DNA from: a virus
Virus record (IMG/VR): IMGVR_UViG_3300036830_000166
Location: 1 to 58,267 of that record
Direction: 5' to 3' (one strand)
Length of the DNA: 58,267 bases
Below the pieces are notes generated by a model that was not told where the DNA came from, did no database searches, and saw nothing but the letters and a program-made list of their open reading frames with translations. Position numbers and translations under genes: made by a program. This document shows, piece by piece, positions 1 to 6,443 of this stretch (its first letter is position 1; the number at the start of each line of letters is the position of its first letter).

Positions 1-2
1 CG

Positions 3-119
3 GAAGCAAAACGAGCAATGGGTATTGATTGGATGACCCGCGACGAACTTTCGCAAGCCATCCCGCCAGCCTACTCGCGCTACATCGGAGAGCAGTTCAA
101 GCTAGTAGGGGGAGAGTGA
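3..119 (+). CDS. DNA cytosine methyltransferase, C-terminal end (partial)
   Basis: Only the last 38 codons lie in the window; the frame is open from base 3 to the TGA at 117-119. The visible tail contains [19 protein letters not shown], the closing block of many phage DNA (cytosine-5) methyltransferases, whose proteins usually end in a [13 protein letters not shown] segment. That family methylates cytosine in DNA, and phages often use it to protect against host restriction. The catalytic PCQ loop and target-recognition region would lie upstream of the window, so activity cannot be judged. It is followed after 3 bases by the next small gene, so it probably belongs to the same transcript. The family call rests on this short tail only. 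Confidence 0.7.
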   Translation, partial: EAKRAMGIDWMTRDELSQAIPPAYSRYIGEQFKLVGGE

Positions 120-122
120 GAT

Positions 123-326
123 ATGCCGGGAGAGAAGCAATCGCGTTCGCCGCAGCAAGTTAACGAGCATGTCTGGTATTACGAGGATGGGCGCAAGCTG
201 ACCTTCGTGGTCGAGTCCGCACATTTGGAACGAAACACTGGGGCGGATACGGTTCAATTTCATGTGCCGCTATCTATGCTGGAGCGCAGCCTGGAACGTT
301 CGCCGAAGAAAGGAAAGCGCCGATGA
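123..326 (+). CDS. hypothetical protein, 67 aa
   Basis: Not recognised. A charged, soluble small protein with a basic C-terminus (KKGKRR). A GGGGGAGAG purine stretch at 109-116 supplies a ribosome site and the ATG follows the methyltransferase stop almost directly. The N-terminus MPGEKQS resembles that of the gene starting at 1813 (MPGERKS), and the two starts share the bases ATGCCGGGAGAGA, so the starts may be related by duplication. The TGA overlaps the next ATG (CGATGA junction), suggesting coupled translation. Confidence 0.6.
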   Translation: MPGEKQSRSPQQVNEHVWYYEDGRKLTFVVESAHLERNTGADTVQFHVPLSMLERSLERSPKKGKRR

Positions 327-1318
327 CCGACTCAGCAGACAAGCCAGAGACGCAGGAGAAATGCCCAGGTTGCGGATACGAATCACATGAGCCGCACCTG
401 ATAAATGGCGCAGGGAAATCCGTATTTTGCGACGATCCGTGGCACTCCACGGGCACGGGAAGGACGCCGCCACACCCAGAACATGAATGCGAGGGCTGCA
501 AGACGGGGCGAAGTTTAGTTGTAACACCCGATGGCAGAACCGCGTGCCACTCGCCCGAAGGCTGGGTCTGCATGAAATATCTCACGCCGGACCAATACGC
601 CGCCTATGAAAAGATCTATGCGAAACGTCGGGAGGCCGCACCTGTGACGGGAAGGACGGAGGAAACGCCGATGGAATTGTGGCTTGAATTCTTATCGAAC
701 AATCTGTGCTCGCTGTGTGGGCAGACGGGCGTAATTGATACACGCGGTATTCGCACCCCGGCTCACGTCGAATGCGGCGGATTGCACTACTGCATCTGCC
801 CGAACGGACGCGCATTAAAAGCGCGGAATGCGCCAAAAGAAAAATGGCTAAACCAAGCCAAACTTCGGGAGGCCGCATCCGAGCCGCCCACGCCATCCCA
901 GAAAGCACGCGAAAGTTTCGAGCTGATCACTAAGGATTTGCGCGGAGTGGCGAAATCTCAGGCAGAGGCATACTTCGATCTCGGCTGGAATTGTGCGACT
1001 CAGGAGATTGAGTCCGAGCCGCCCACGCAGCCAGCCACGACGGACGTGTTTCCAAACGATGCGGACTGTAAATTGGCGCGGCAGATTCACAAAATGTTCT
1101 GCGCCGGAATAGACGAATCCTGCACAGACGAGACCGAGCACATCGCGCAGAAACTAGCCGAGCATAGGTTGGCGGCGGCAGCGCCCACGGGCCAGTGGGT
1201 CAAGGATGCAGCGAAGGAAATTCGCCGTGAAGTGGACGCTGCATCCTTGCGGCACAGGTATTTAAGCGCGGATGAAATCGCCGCAATCATCGAAAAACAC
1301 CTGCGCCCCGCCGGTTGA
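323..1318 (+). CDS. hypothetical Cys-rich (zinc-ribbon) protein, 331 aa
   Basis: Not recognised as a named family. The N-terminal 60 residues carry CPGC, a later lone Cys and a CEGC pair. A second Cys cluster begins near residue 128 (CSLCGQTGVIDTRG), followed near residue 155 by HYCICPNGR, together a plausible zinc ribbon. The C-terminal third is Ala/Glu-rich and probably helical. Inter-domain stretches contain Pro/Thr/Glu-rich linkers such as SEPPT. It starts in a 4-bp ATGA overlap with the preceding gene. Its lower GC content resembles the rest of the 1-6.4 kb accessory block. No catalytic signature is visible. Confidence 0.65.
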   Translation: MTDSADKPETQEKCPGCGYESHEPHLINGAGKSVFCDDPWHSTGTGRTPPHPEHECEGCKTGRSLVVTPDGRTACHSPEGWVCMKYLTPDQYAAYEKIYAKRREAAPVTGRTEETPMELWLEFLSNNLCSLCGQTGVIDTRGIRTPAHVECGGLHYCICPNGRALKARNAPKEKWLNQAKLREAASEPPTPSQKARESFELITKDLRGVAKSQAEAYFDLGWNCATQEIESEPPTQPATTDVFPNDADCKLARQIHKMFCAGIDESCTDETEHIAQKLAEHRLAAAAPTGQWVKDAAKEIRREVDAASLRHRYLSADEIAAIIEKHLRPAG

Positions 1319-1360
1319 CTAAGGGCGATCCCATTTTGAGCACGCCAGGAGGCAAAAGTG

Positions 1361-1813
1361 ATGGCAGACCATAAGACAATTACAATTTCGGTGCGCGGCG
1401 AGAATTTGGAAATAGACGAGAAAGTTGCCGATCTCGTTCTACTAATGAATCGCATCCCCGGCCTAGAAACCTTGAGCAGTTGTCAGGGCGATTTCGGCAT
1501 TATCGGGGAGTGTGGTCATTATGGTCACGTTGCGTTTAAGTATGGCGAATGGCCTACCCTCTGCGGTTTCTGCTGGGATTTCTTGCGAGAGGGTTTCTTG
1601 GATTACATCGACGATGAAGTTCGCGTGGATGTGTTCTGCAAAACGGAACCGTATGCGTGGCTCATGTTTCGCGCTGAGATGTCAGCACTCGTTACGGGGC
1701 GAATCCGAGTTATCGCCCATGAGCTTGAAGGCATCCACGCAGGACTCGCGGATGCTGCCGCAGGACGGACAAAGCCGTTTTCCCAAATTCAAAACGAGTT
1801 GGGGAGGCGCTGA
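1361..1813 (+). CDS. hypothetical protein with SCQG-type motif, 150 aa
   Basis: The start at 1361 is preferred over the in-frame GTG at 1358 because AGGAGG at 1347-1352 is 8 bases before it. The protein opens with a short beta segment (TITISVRG), then LVLLMNRIPGLETLSSCQGD. This resembles a motif of small phage and bacterial proteins in which a SCQG loop follows a helix that counts out-of-range residues; their function is unknown to me. His and Cys residues follow (CGHYGH, CGFCWDFL). The stop overlaps the next ATG by one base (TGATG). Confidence 0.6.
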   Translation: MADHKTITISVRGENLEIDEKVADLVLLMNRIPGLETLSSCQGDFGIIGECGHYGHVAFKYGEWPTLCGFCWDFLREGFLDYIDDEVRVDVFCKTEPYAWLMFRAEMSALVTGRIRVIAHELEGIHAGLADAAAGRTKPFSQIQNELGRR

Positions 1814-1971
1814 TGCCGGGAGAGAGGAAGTCGGAAAAGTTGCCCTGCGGACACGATAAACGCTACGAGGTCACTTGGAAAGAACTGCGGAGCTATGCCA
1901 TCGTGAGCGTTTATTTCTGCATCGCCTGTAACTATGAGAGCGTCACCAAGAAAATTTCGGAGAGCCGATGA
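1813..1971 (+). CDS. hypothetical small Cys protein, 52 aa
   Basis: A short gene beginning with the ATG that shares a base with the upstream TGA. The protein begins MPGERKSEKLPCGHDKRYE and carries a second Cys pair, CIAC, near residue 36, so it could bind one zinc ion through CxH and CxxC. GGGGAGG at 1800-1806 serves as the ribosome site. It ends in Arg-TGA and overlaps the following ATG by four bases. I do not recognise the family. Confidence 0.55.
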   Translation: MPGERKSEKLPCGHDKRYEVTWKELRSYAIVSVYFCIACNYESVTKKISESR

Positions 1972-2231
1972 CTGACCGAGTGAAGCCGGGGACGAGGGGA
2001 GCCAAGACACGCACGGAATCGTATCGGGGATTTTTGCCGAAGGGATTTGTTTTGGTCTGCCCAAAGTGCCGGACATTCAAGGCATATCCCGCTAACTTGG
2101 GAGATATTCGCGGAATTCTCTGTGCGGACGACGGTGTAATTAGCAACCCCGGACTTGGCAGACCTTGCGGACAATTCACTACTGAGGAAGAAATCCGCAG
2201 CTACATTGGTATGGAAATGTTCGAGGAGTGA
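1968..2231 (+). CDS. hypothetical zinc-ribbon-like protein, 87 aa
   Basis: The middle of the protein reads VCPKCRTFKAY, followed by single Cys residues at LCADDG and RPCGQF, a pattern that could form a small zinc ribbon. The N-terminus is basic (KPGTRGAKTRTES). GGAGAG precedes the ATG inside the upstream gene, and the ATGA overlap indicates coupled translation. The function is unknown. Nucleic-acid binding is a possibility because of the basic N-terminus and ribbon, but this is inference only. Confidence 0.6.
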   Translation: MTDRVKPGTRGAKTRTESYRGFLPKGFVLVCPKCRTFKAYPANLGDIRGILCADDGVISNPGLGRPCGQFTTEEEIRSYIGMEMFEE

Positions 2232-2240
2232 AGGAGAGCC

Positions 2241-3503
2241 ATGAACCCATCAGATAAGCCGACGAAGCCGAGCGCCGCAATGAAGCCAGCAGGAACGACG
2301 GCACTAGGGTGCCCATGCATCCTAAAGGGTGAAGACGGCACGTTTGAGCACAACGAGATCGTAGCGGTATTTCGCAAGAATGGTTCCACGTTCGTCTCGT
2401 GCGCCAACCATCTAAAAGGATATGGGGGAGGAATTGACGGGTGGGTGCAGGAACCTTTTGAGGCGGAGAGTGGCGTGGAAGCGCCGCCAACGCCCCGGAG
2501 CCATGAAGAATTATCCGTTGAGGAGTATATAGCCGCCCACGCCGAGGCAGCGCTCCCGCAGGAAACGCCCGCACAGCCGGACTGGTGGATTATTCATTTC
2601 GACGATGCGGAGGTCGAGCCTATGGTGCTTCAAGGTGAAGCGATAGCCCGTAAAGTATTCGCGGCCAAATTGCTCACATGGAACTGCCAATTATTCAAAA
2701 TGGTAGATGACGGCAAGAGGGCGAGTTCCGCTCCGGCCCCAGTCCCCGCGAAGCCGTCCGATATTGAGCGTGAAGTGAAGGAATTGCGCGGTTGGAAGGA
2801 TTCGGCGATGGTGCAACTAGGCAAGGCGGACAAATTGAGGGCGATGCTGCCGACACGGGGATACTGGGGATGGGACGTTTACGATGCCACCGCAGATTAC
2901 ATCGAGAAATTGAAATCCGGGGCAGCCTTCGCGCAATCCCCTGCGGCCCCTTCCGGCCTCCCAAATAGCACGGATGCAATTCCTGTGTGCCGGGAGTGTG
3001 GTCAACCTTCGCCCTGGGGCGATCCGTGCGAGAAGTGTCGCAAGCCGCTTGGAACCTGCGCTTCTCGTTTGGGGCTGCATACTGCGGGGCATGATGGCAT
3101 GGTGCCACACCCGGAATGGAATGCCTGCGAACAATGGGGTCCGGCCCCTTCCGGCGTCGAGCAACGAGCCGCAACGATCACTCACAAGCAGGCACGGGAT
3201 GCCTACAACAAGATTCACGACGCGCTCTATAACGGCAAGCCTGTGCCATGTCTCTGCGTTCCGCCGCAACCAACCGACGTGGACATGATTCTGACGGGCT
3301 ATATCAAGCAGCAATCACGTCTCGCATCCTCTCCCGCAGCGCAAACGCCTGAAGTGTTGACTCAAATTCCAGTGCGCAAGCAATGCTCATGCGGCGATCC
3401 GCGCTGCAACTATGACAATTACTGGTCTAAGAAACATGCTCGTGAGGCACGTTCTGGGGCGCAAACGGAGCCATCCCCTGCGGAACAAAGAGAGAAGAAA
3501 TGA
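2241..3503 (+). CDS. hypothetical mosaic accessory protein, 420 aa
   Basis: The largest gene of the left accessory block. It looks modular: an N-terminal segment with CPCILKGEDG, a central helical part (REVKELRGWKDSAMVQLGKAD), a zinc-ribbon-like unit near residues 253-272 (VCRECGQPSPWGDPCEKC) and a Cys-rich C-terminus (CSCGDPRC). Low-complexity Pro/Ala/Ser linkers (SAPAPVPAKPS, QSPAAPSGLP) separate the modules. Such domain-linker mosaics are common in phage accessory proteins that collect short conserved segments. GGAGAG sits 5 bases before the ATG. No enzyme signature is seen. Confidence 0.65.
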   Translation: MNPSDKPTKPSAAMKPAGTTALGCPCILKGEDGTFEHNEIVAVFRKNGSTFVSCANHLKGYGGGIDGWVQEPFEAESGVEAPPTPRSHEELSVEEYIAAHAEAALPQETPAQPDWWIIHFDDAEVEPMVLQGEAIARKVFAAKLLTWNCQLFKMVDDGKRASSAPAPVPAKPSDIEREVKELRGWKDSAMVQLGKADKLRAMLPTRGYWGWDVYDATADYIEKLKSGAAFAQSPAAPSGLPNSTDAIPVCRECGQPSPWGDPCEKCRKPLGTCASRLGLHTAGHDGMVPHPEWNACEQWGPAPSGVEQRAATITHKQARDAYNKIHDALYNGKPVPCLCVPPQPTDVDMILTGYIKQQSRLASSPAAQTPEVLTQIPVRKQCSCGDPRCNYDNYWSKKHAREARSGAQTEPSPAEQREKK

Positions 3504-3709
3504 AGCGAGCATTTCTGTGTATCGGCATTCTCTGCGCGCTCGCCGTGAGCAATGAGTGTATCCGCGAATATCGCGCGTGCGGCCACTACGATTCGGAATG
3601 CCACCACGTGTTGGGGTTCCTTGTGTTCTTCTGCGGACTGATCGGTATCGCGTGCGTGCTGGAACTGATCTACGTGGCTCGTTCCGCAGCGCAGACGAAG
3701 GAGAAGTGA
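3500..3709 (+). CDS. small membrane protein, 69 aa
   Basis: Two hydrophobic segments are visible: an N-terminal one (FLCIGILCALAV) that could be a signal anchor, and a stronger one near residues 40-60 (VLGFLVFFCGLIGIACVLEL). The loop between them holds several Cys and His residues (ECIREYRACGHYDSECHHV). It is probably an inner-membrane protein with a Cys-containing periplasmic loop. The ATGA overlap with the previous gene and AGAGAGAAG just upstream support the start. The function is unknown. Confidence 0.6.
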   Translation: MKRAFLCIGILCALAVSNECIREYRACGHYDSECHHVLGFLVFFCGLIGIACVLELIYVARSAAQTKEK

Positions 3710-3710
3710 A

Positions 3711-3833
3711 ATGCTGGTGCAACTCTTTTTGATCGCCGTACTGCTGGGATTGGACTGCTTCTTCTTGGCGGTCTTGTGGTTCGCTGCAAAGTGGGCATTC
3801 GGACGTTCGGCTCCTGCCGGGAAGGAAAAGTAA
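3711..3833 (+). CDS. very small membrane protein, 40 aa
   Basis: The product is MLVQLFLIAVLLGLDCFF, a further hydrophobic stretch, then a short polar tail ending GKEK. It is one membrane-spanning helix of roughly 28 residues. GGAGAAG lies 6 bases before the ATG, and the stop TAA is directly followed by the next ATG. With the neighbouring 3500-3709 gene it forms a pair of tiny envelope proteins. They could act in superinfection exclusion or be holin-like, but the sequence does not decide. Confidence 0.55.
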   Translation: MLVQLFLIAVLLGLDCFFLAVLWFAAKWAFGRSAPAGKEK

Positions 3834-4190
3834 ATGAATGCCACGGATACTTGGGTGCAGCACCGCAAGGATACGTGGGAATCTCACTGCGCCAAAAGCG
3901 AGGATAGGCAGCACTGTTCTTGCTGGTACGACGGCCAACCGTGTTGCAGATGCGGAGCAGCTATGAATTTCGGAGATGCAATTGAAGCGTTGAAGAACGA
4001 TCCAGGTATGACGAAAGTGCAGCGTTTGGGCTGGAACGGCAAAGGCATGTGGCTCTGCTTGCAAGTCCCCGACGCCAACAGCAAGATGGGAATGCCCTAC
4101 GTATATCTGAGCACGGTTGACGGGAAACTAGTGCCATGGAATCCGAACAATATCGACCTGCTTTCGGAAGACTGGCAAATCTGCGATTGA
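3834..4190 (+). CDS. DUF2829 / Tad2-like protein (candidate Thoeris inhibitor)
   Basis: From residue 44 the protein matches the DUF2829 pattern closely: MNFGDAIEALKN, then RLGWNGKGMWL, MPYVYLSTVDGKLVPW and the C-terminal DLLSEDW. DUF2829 is the domain of the phage protein Tad2, which binds and sequesters the cyclic ADP-ribose signal of the Thoeris defence system. Known Tad2 proteins are under 100 aa. Here a 43-aa N-terminal extension rich in Cys (CSCWYDGQPCCRC) precedes the domain. An internal ATG at 3963 with GGAG 5 bases upstream could give a 75-aa, domain-only form. The family match is strong; anti-defence activity is inferred. The stop-start junction with the preceding gene is gap-free. 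Confidence 0.8.
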   Translation: MNATDTWVQHRKDTWESHCAKSEDRQHCSCWYDGQPCCRCGAAMNFGDAIEALKNDPGMTKVQRLGWNGKGMWLCLQVPDANSKMGMPYVYLSTVDGKLVPWNPNNIDLLSEDWQICD

Positions 4191-4204
4191 GCGAGAGGAG
4201 CCCC

Positions 4205-4528
4205 ATGCCTGACCCAAAGCCCTGCCTCATCGTGATCGCATTGCTGCTGCTGAGTGGCTGCGCGGTGAAGAAGCCGATTCTAGCGCTGTACTGCGACCAG
4301 CGCGAGCAGATTCTCGACCCACGAGGCGTGAAGCAGGTGGACAACTGCCGCGACGGAATCTGTACCGGAGTCCTGCAGACGACCTGCTATGACGGGGCGC
4401 ACATGGCCGACGATGGCACCTGCACAGTGAAGGGCGAGCGATGCCTGAAGTGGGCCGCGCACCAACCAATAACTTGCGGATCAACAGACCCTTACGGTGA
4501 TTGCACGCCGGGAACAGGGCCGAGGTGA
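4205..4528 (+). CDS. putative lipoprotein, 107 aa
   Basis: The start at 4205 is chosen over an upstream in-frame start at 4136 because it follows GAGGAG at 4195-4200 and begins a clear signal: CLIVIALLLLSGC. The LLSGC lipobox predicts cleavage before Cys and lipid attachment, placing the mature protein on the envelope. The mature part is Cys-rich (about nine further Cys residues: CDQ, CRDGICTG, TTCYD, CTVKGERC, CGSTD, CTPG), suggesting disulphide bonds. The family was not recognised. Phage lipoproteins often act in superinfection exclusion; that role here is a guess. Confidence 0.6.
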   Translation: MPDPKPCLIVIALLLLSGCAVKKPILALYCDQREQILDPRGVKQVDNCRDGICTGVLQTTCYDGAHMADDGTCTVKGERCLKWAAHQPITCGSTDPYGDCTPGTGPR

Positions 4529-4531
4529 AGA

Positions 4532-4750
4532 GTGGCTGAGACGAAGCGTAGAAAGCATGACTGGTTTCACCGTGCGAATTTGAACCAGGCTGCGGATCAG
4601 GCGGAAAAGGCTCAGTCCGACTATCTTCGCGGCTTCGAGGCGTGCCGGGAGCAAGCGGCTCGCATAGTCGAACACATGCGATTCACGAAAACTGACCGAG
4701 CAATTGCGTGCGGCAAAATTCGTGCGCTGAAGCCGGAGCGGGGCCACTGA
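4532..4750 (+). CDS. hypothetical helical protein, 72 aa
   Basis: It starts at GTG 4532, three bases after the previous stop, with GAGG/GAAGAG at 4521-4531 as ribosome site. The product is highly charged and helical (ANLNQAADQAEKAQSDYLRGFEAC), ending in a basic tail. The YLRGFEACREQAA segment resembles short helices in other phage early proteins, but I cannot name a family. There are no transmembrane or zinc motifs. Confidence 0.5.
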   Translation: MAETKRRKHDWFHRANLNQAADQAEKAQSDYLRGFEACREQAARIVEHMRFTKTDRAIACGKIRALKPERGH

Positions 4751-4765
4751 GAAAGGAAGGGAACG

Positions 4766-5008
4766 ATGCGAGATTATGGCGCGGTAATAGCGGGGGTTGT
4801 CGGCGCGGTTCTGGCATTGGCGTGTATCCTGCACACGCCGTCGTACCATCCACCAGCGAAGTGCTGGATCATGCCGGGGCCTATCGAGTGCAGCGCGAAC
4901 GGCGTTTGCAACGAACCAGAGTCGCCGGAGATCGTCTACTGCGACGAGCCACGCTGCACGACAAACCCGCTGTGTGATGGATACAAGAAACCGGGAGGCT
5001 CGCAATGA
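4766..5008 (+). CDS. membrane-anchored Cys-rich protein, 80 aa
   Basis: An N-terminal hydrophobic segment (VIAGVVGAVLALACIL) is followed by a Pro/Cys-rich domain with seven Cys residues (CWIMPGPIEC, GVCN, YCDEPRC, PLC). This points to a disulphide-stabilised periplasmic domain on a signal anchor. GGAAGGGA precedes the ATG by 4-5 bases. It ends GGSQ and its TGA overlaps the next ATG within a 16-base sequence that recurs at the next gene junction. Confidence 0.55.
   Translation: MRDYGAVIAGVVGAVLALACILHTPSYHPPAKCWIMPGPIECSANGVCNEPESPEIVYCDEPRCTTNPLCDGYKKPGGSQ
4993..5008 (+). repeat. 16-bp start-junction repeat, copy 1
   Basis: GGGAGGCTCGCAATGA covers the ribosome site, the GGSQ codons, the stop and the next start. 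An exact copy lies at 5181-5196, at the next gene junction. Confidence 0.6.
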
Positions 5009-5196
5009 GCGATCTGGAAATTGAGTTGCAGGCAAAGTGCCTGATTCATTCGTTGATTCACATGCCTCTGCCATTATCTTGGCGGCAGAGAAAACTTGGA
5101 CAGGAGTTATTTCGCTTTCTCGCCGCACGCAACCCTACCACGAACGATCCTGAGTGGAAGCGAAAGAATTTATTGCTCCGGGGAGGCTCGCAATGA
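5005..5196 (+). CDS. hypothetical protein, 63 aa
   Basis: A small helical protein (IELQAKCLIHSLIHMPL, QRKLGQELFRFLAARN) ending GGSQ like the preceding gene product. The ribosome site GGGAGG at 4993-4998 lies inside the upstream gene, 6 bases before the ATG. Both ends are embedded in ATGA overlaps. I do not recognise the family. Confidence 0.5.
   Translation: MSDLEIELQAKCLIHSLIHMPLPLSWRQRKLGQELFRFLAARNPTTNDPEWKRKNLLLRGGSQ
5181..5196 (+). repeat. 16-bp start-junction repeat, copy 2
   Basis: Identical to 4993-5008. Both copies encode Gly-Gly-Ser-Gln at the end of one gene and provide the ribosome site and ATG of the next, suggesting duplication or recombination at a gene boundary. Confidence 0.6.
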
Positions 5197-5423
5197 ATGA
5201 TCCAGGGACGCCGAAAGGGGACGCGGTGATGCCGAATGTTGATGACCGTGTGAAATCCAAGGGATGCAGTTTTGCGCGCCAGTTAACTGGCAGTCGGTTG
5301 GCGGAAATGGCCCAGCGCGACGAATTGTATATTCTGCGGGACGATGCACAAGAACCCGCAATGGTACTTGCTCCATACCGCATTTATTTGGAGTTGCAAC
5401 GTTTAGCGGAGTTGAGCCGATGA
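5193..5423 (+). CDS. possible Phd/YefM-like antitoxin domain, 76 aa
   Basis: The start at 5193 is preferred to the in-frame start at 5154 because GGGAGG lies 6 bases before it and it overlaps the upstream stop as ATGA. Residues 31-70 (LTGSRLAEMAQRDELYILRD, then AMVLAPYRIYLELQRL) follow the layout of Phd/YefM antitoxins: a helix, two short strands, and a VLxPYxxYLEL helix. The usual N-terminal strand is weak. No adjacent toxin is evident; the next gene does not look like Doc, RelE or YoeB. An orphan antitoxin could neutralise a host toxin, but the call is tentative. Confidence 0.45.
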   Translation: MNDPGTPKGDAVMPNVDDRVKSKGCSFARQLTGSRLAEMAQRDELYILRDDAQEPAMVLAPYRIYLELQRLAELSR

Positions 5424-5902
5424 CATCTTCCAAGCCAGTCCAAGAGAAGGAACGAGCCGAATTCGAAGCGTTCATTATGCGGCGCATTGCGGAGGGCATG
5501 AAGGGCTGGAGCCTAGAACGTGACGACTTCGACTATCACAGTGGCGTCATCTTCAGCATGTGGCAAGGTTGGCAAGCTCGGGCCGCCTACGCCTCAGAGG
5601 CCCGCAGAGAAACGACGCCCGGAGCTAATGACGTATGCGCTTACGGGAAACGATGGGCGCATACGGATGAATACGTGAGTGAAATGGGAATATTTCACGA
5701 ATTTGTCGAGCCTGAGACTCCTGAGGCAGCGTATCGCAGAGGACGAGCCGAACAAGCGAAAGAGGATGCAATAGCGATCTGCAAAGGGTGCGCGGAAGGA
5801 TGGCCTCTGGATAAGGGCTGGCATTCGCACAGCACATCCAACAGCCAAGTAACGATGCTTTGCAAAGTCCCGTATGCTCTGCGGGAGAAGATCGGGAAGT
5901 AA
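5420..5902 (+). CDS. hypothetical phage accessory protein, 160 aa
   Basis: The start at 5420 lies in the CGATGA junction with the upstream stop and is preferred over a longer frame beginning at 5264. The central motif DFDYHSGVIFSMWQGWQAR resembles a segment that recurs at the front of modular phage early proteins (a W-x-GW helix). An Ala/Glu-rich helix and a CKGC pair near residue 121 follow. The function is unknown. Confidence 0.55.
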   Translation: MTSSKPVQEKERAEFEAFIMRRIAEGMKGWSLERDDFDYHSGVIFSMWQGWQARAAYASEARRETTPGANDVCAYGKRWAHTDEYVSEMGIFHEFVEPETPEAAYRRGRAEQAKEDAIAICKGCAEGWPLDKGWHSHSTSNSQVTMLCKVPYALREKIGK

Positions 5903-5927
5903 GTTTTGGGCACAGGAGAGAAATTCG

Positions 5928-6404
5928 ATGAGACCTTTACTTTTGGCTGTCATGCTTGGATTGGTCGGGACTGCTGCGGGGCAAACGACGCCGCCAGTGT
6001 CGCCTAGTTTTCATGGGAAGCCGCTCTCTCCATGGGAGGCATTTCATTCGATTACGTCGCCACTCGCGCCACCCCACGAAAACGGCGTATGGGCGCTAAG
6101 TTGCTCCGACTCGATCCGCGTCGGCTCTACCACCAAGTCAGTGAAGGAACTGTTCCCGGAAGAATGCCTGAAGCCTGTCATCAAGATGTGCAGCGGGATC
6201 ACATGTGTCTGCGATTCAGGCGTGAACGCGCCGCCCGCCATGCCGCGAAAGGTGCGGGTGGAGTGGCGGAATCTCATTACCAATGAAACAGGCCACGGAA
6301 ACTGCATGAGCGAGAGCGAGGCCGTCCACTGGCTCGTCTTATTTGCAGAATCGTATCCAGATGAGCAGCACTGGGTCAGTACGTGCAAACCGGGTGCGCG
6401 ATGA
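5928..6404 (+). CDS. putative secreted protein, 158 aa
   Basis: The start at 5928 has AGGAGAG at 5913-5919 and begins a Sec signal peptide, MRPLLLAVMLGLVGTAAGQT, with likely cleavage near AAG-QT. The mature part has six Cys residues (SCSD, ECLK, MCSG, CVCD, CMSE, TCKPG), so disulphide bonding in the periplasm is plausible. No catalytic motif was recognised. It is the last of the left block of short genes and ends just before the GloVer gene. Confidence 0.6.
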   Translation: MRPLLLAVMLGLVGTAAGQTTPPVSPSFHGKPLSPWEAFHSITSPLAPPHENGVWALSCSDSIRVGSTTKSVKELFPEECLKPVIKMCSGITCVCDSGVNAPPAMPRKVRVEWRNLITNETGHGNCMSESEAVHWLVLFAESYPDEQHWVSTCKPGAR

Positions 6405-6443
6405 AGCTTTGTGTTCTTACTCTCTGCGGAGGCTAACTATTCT

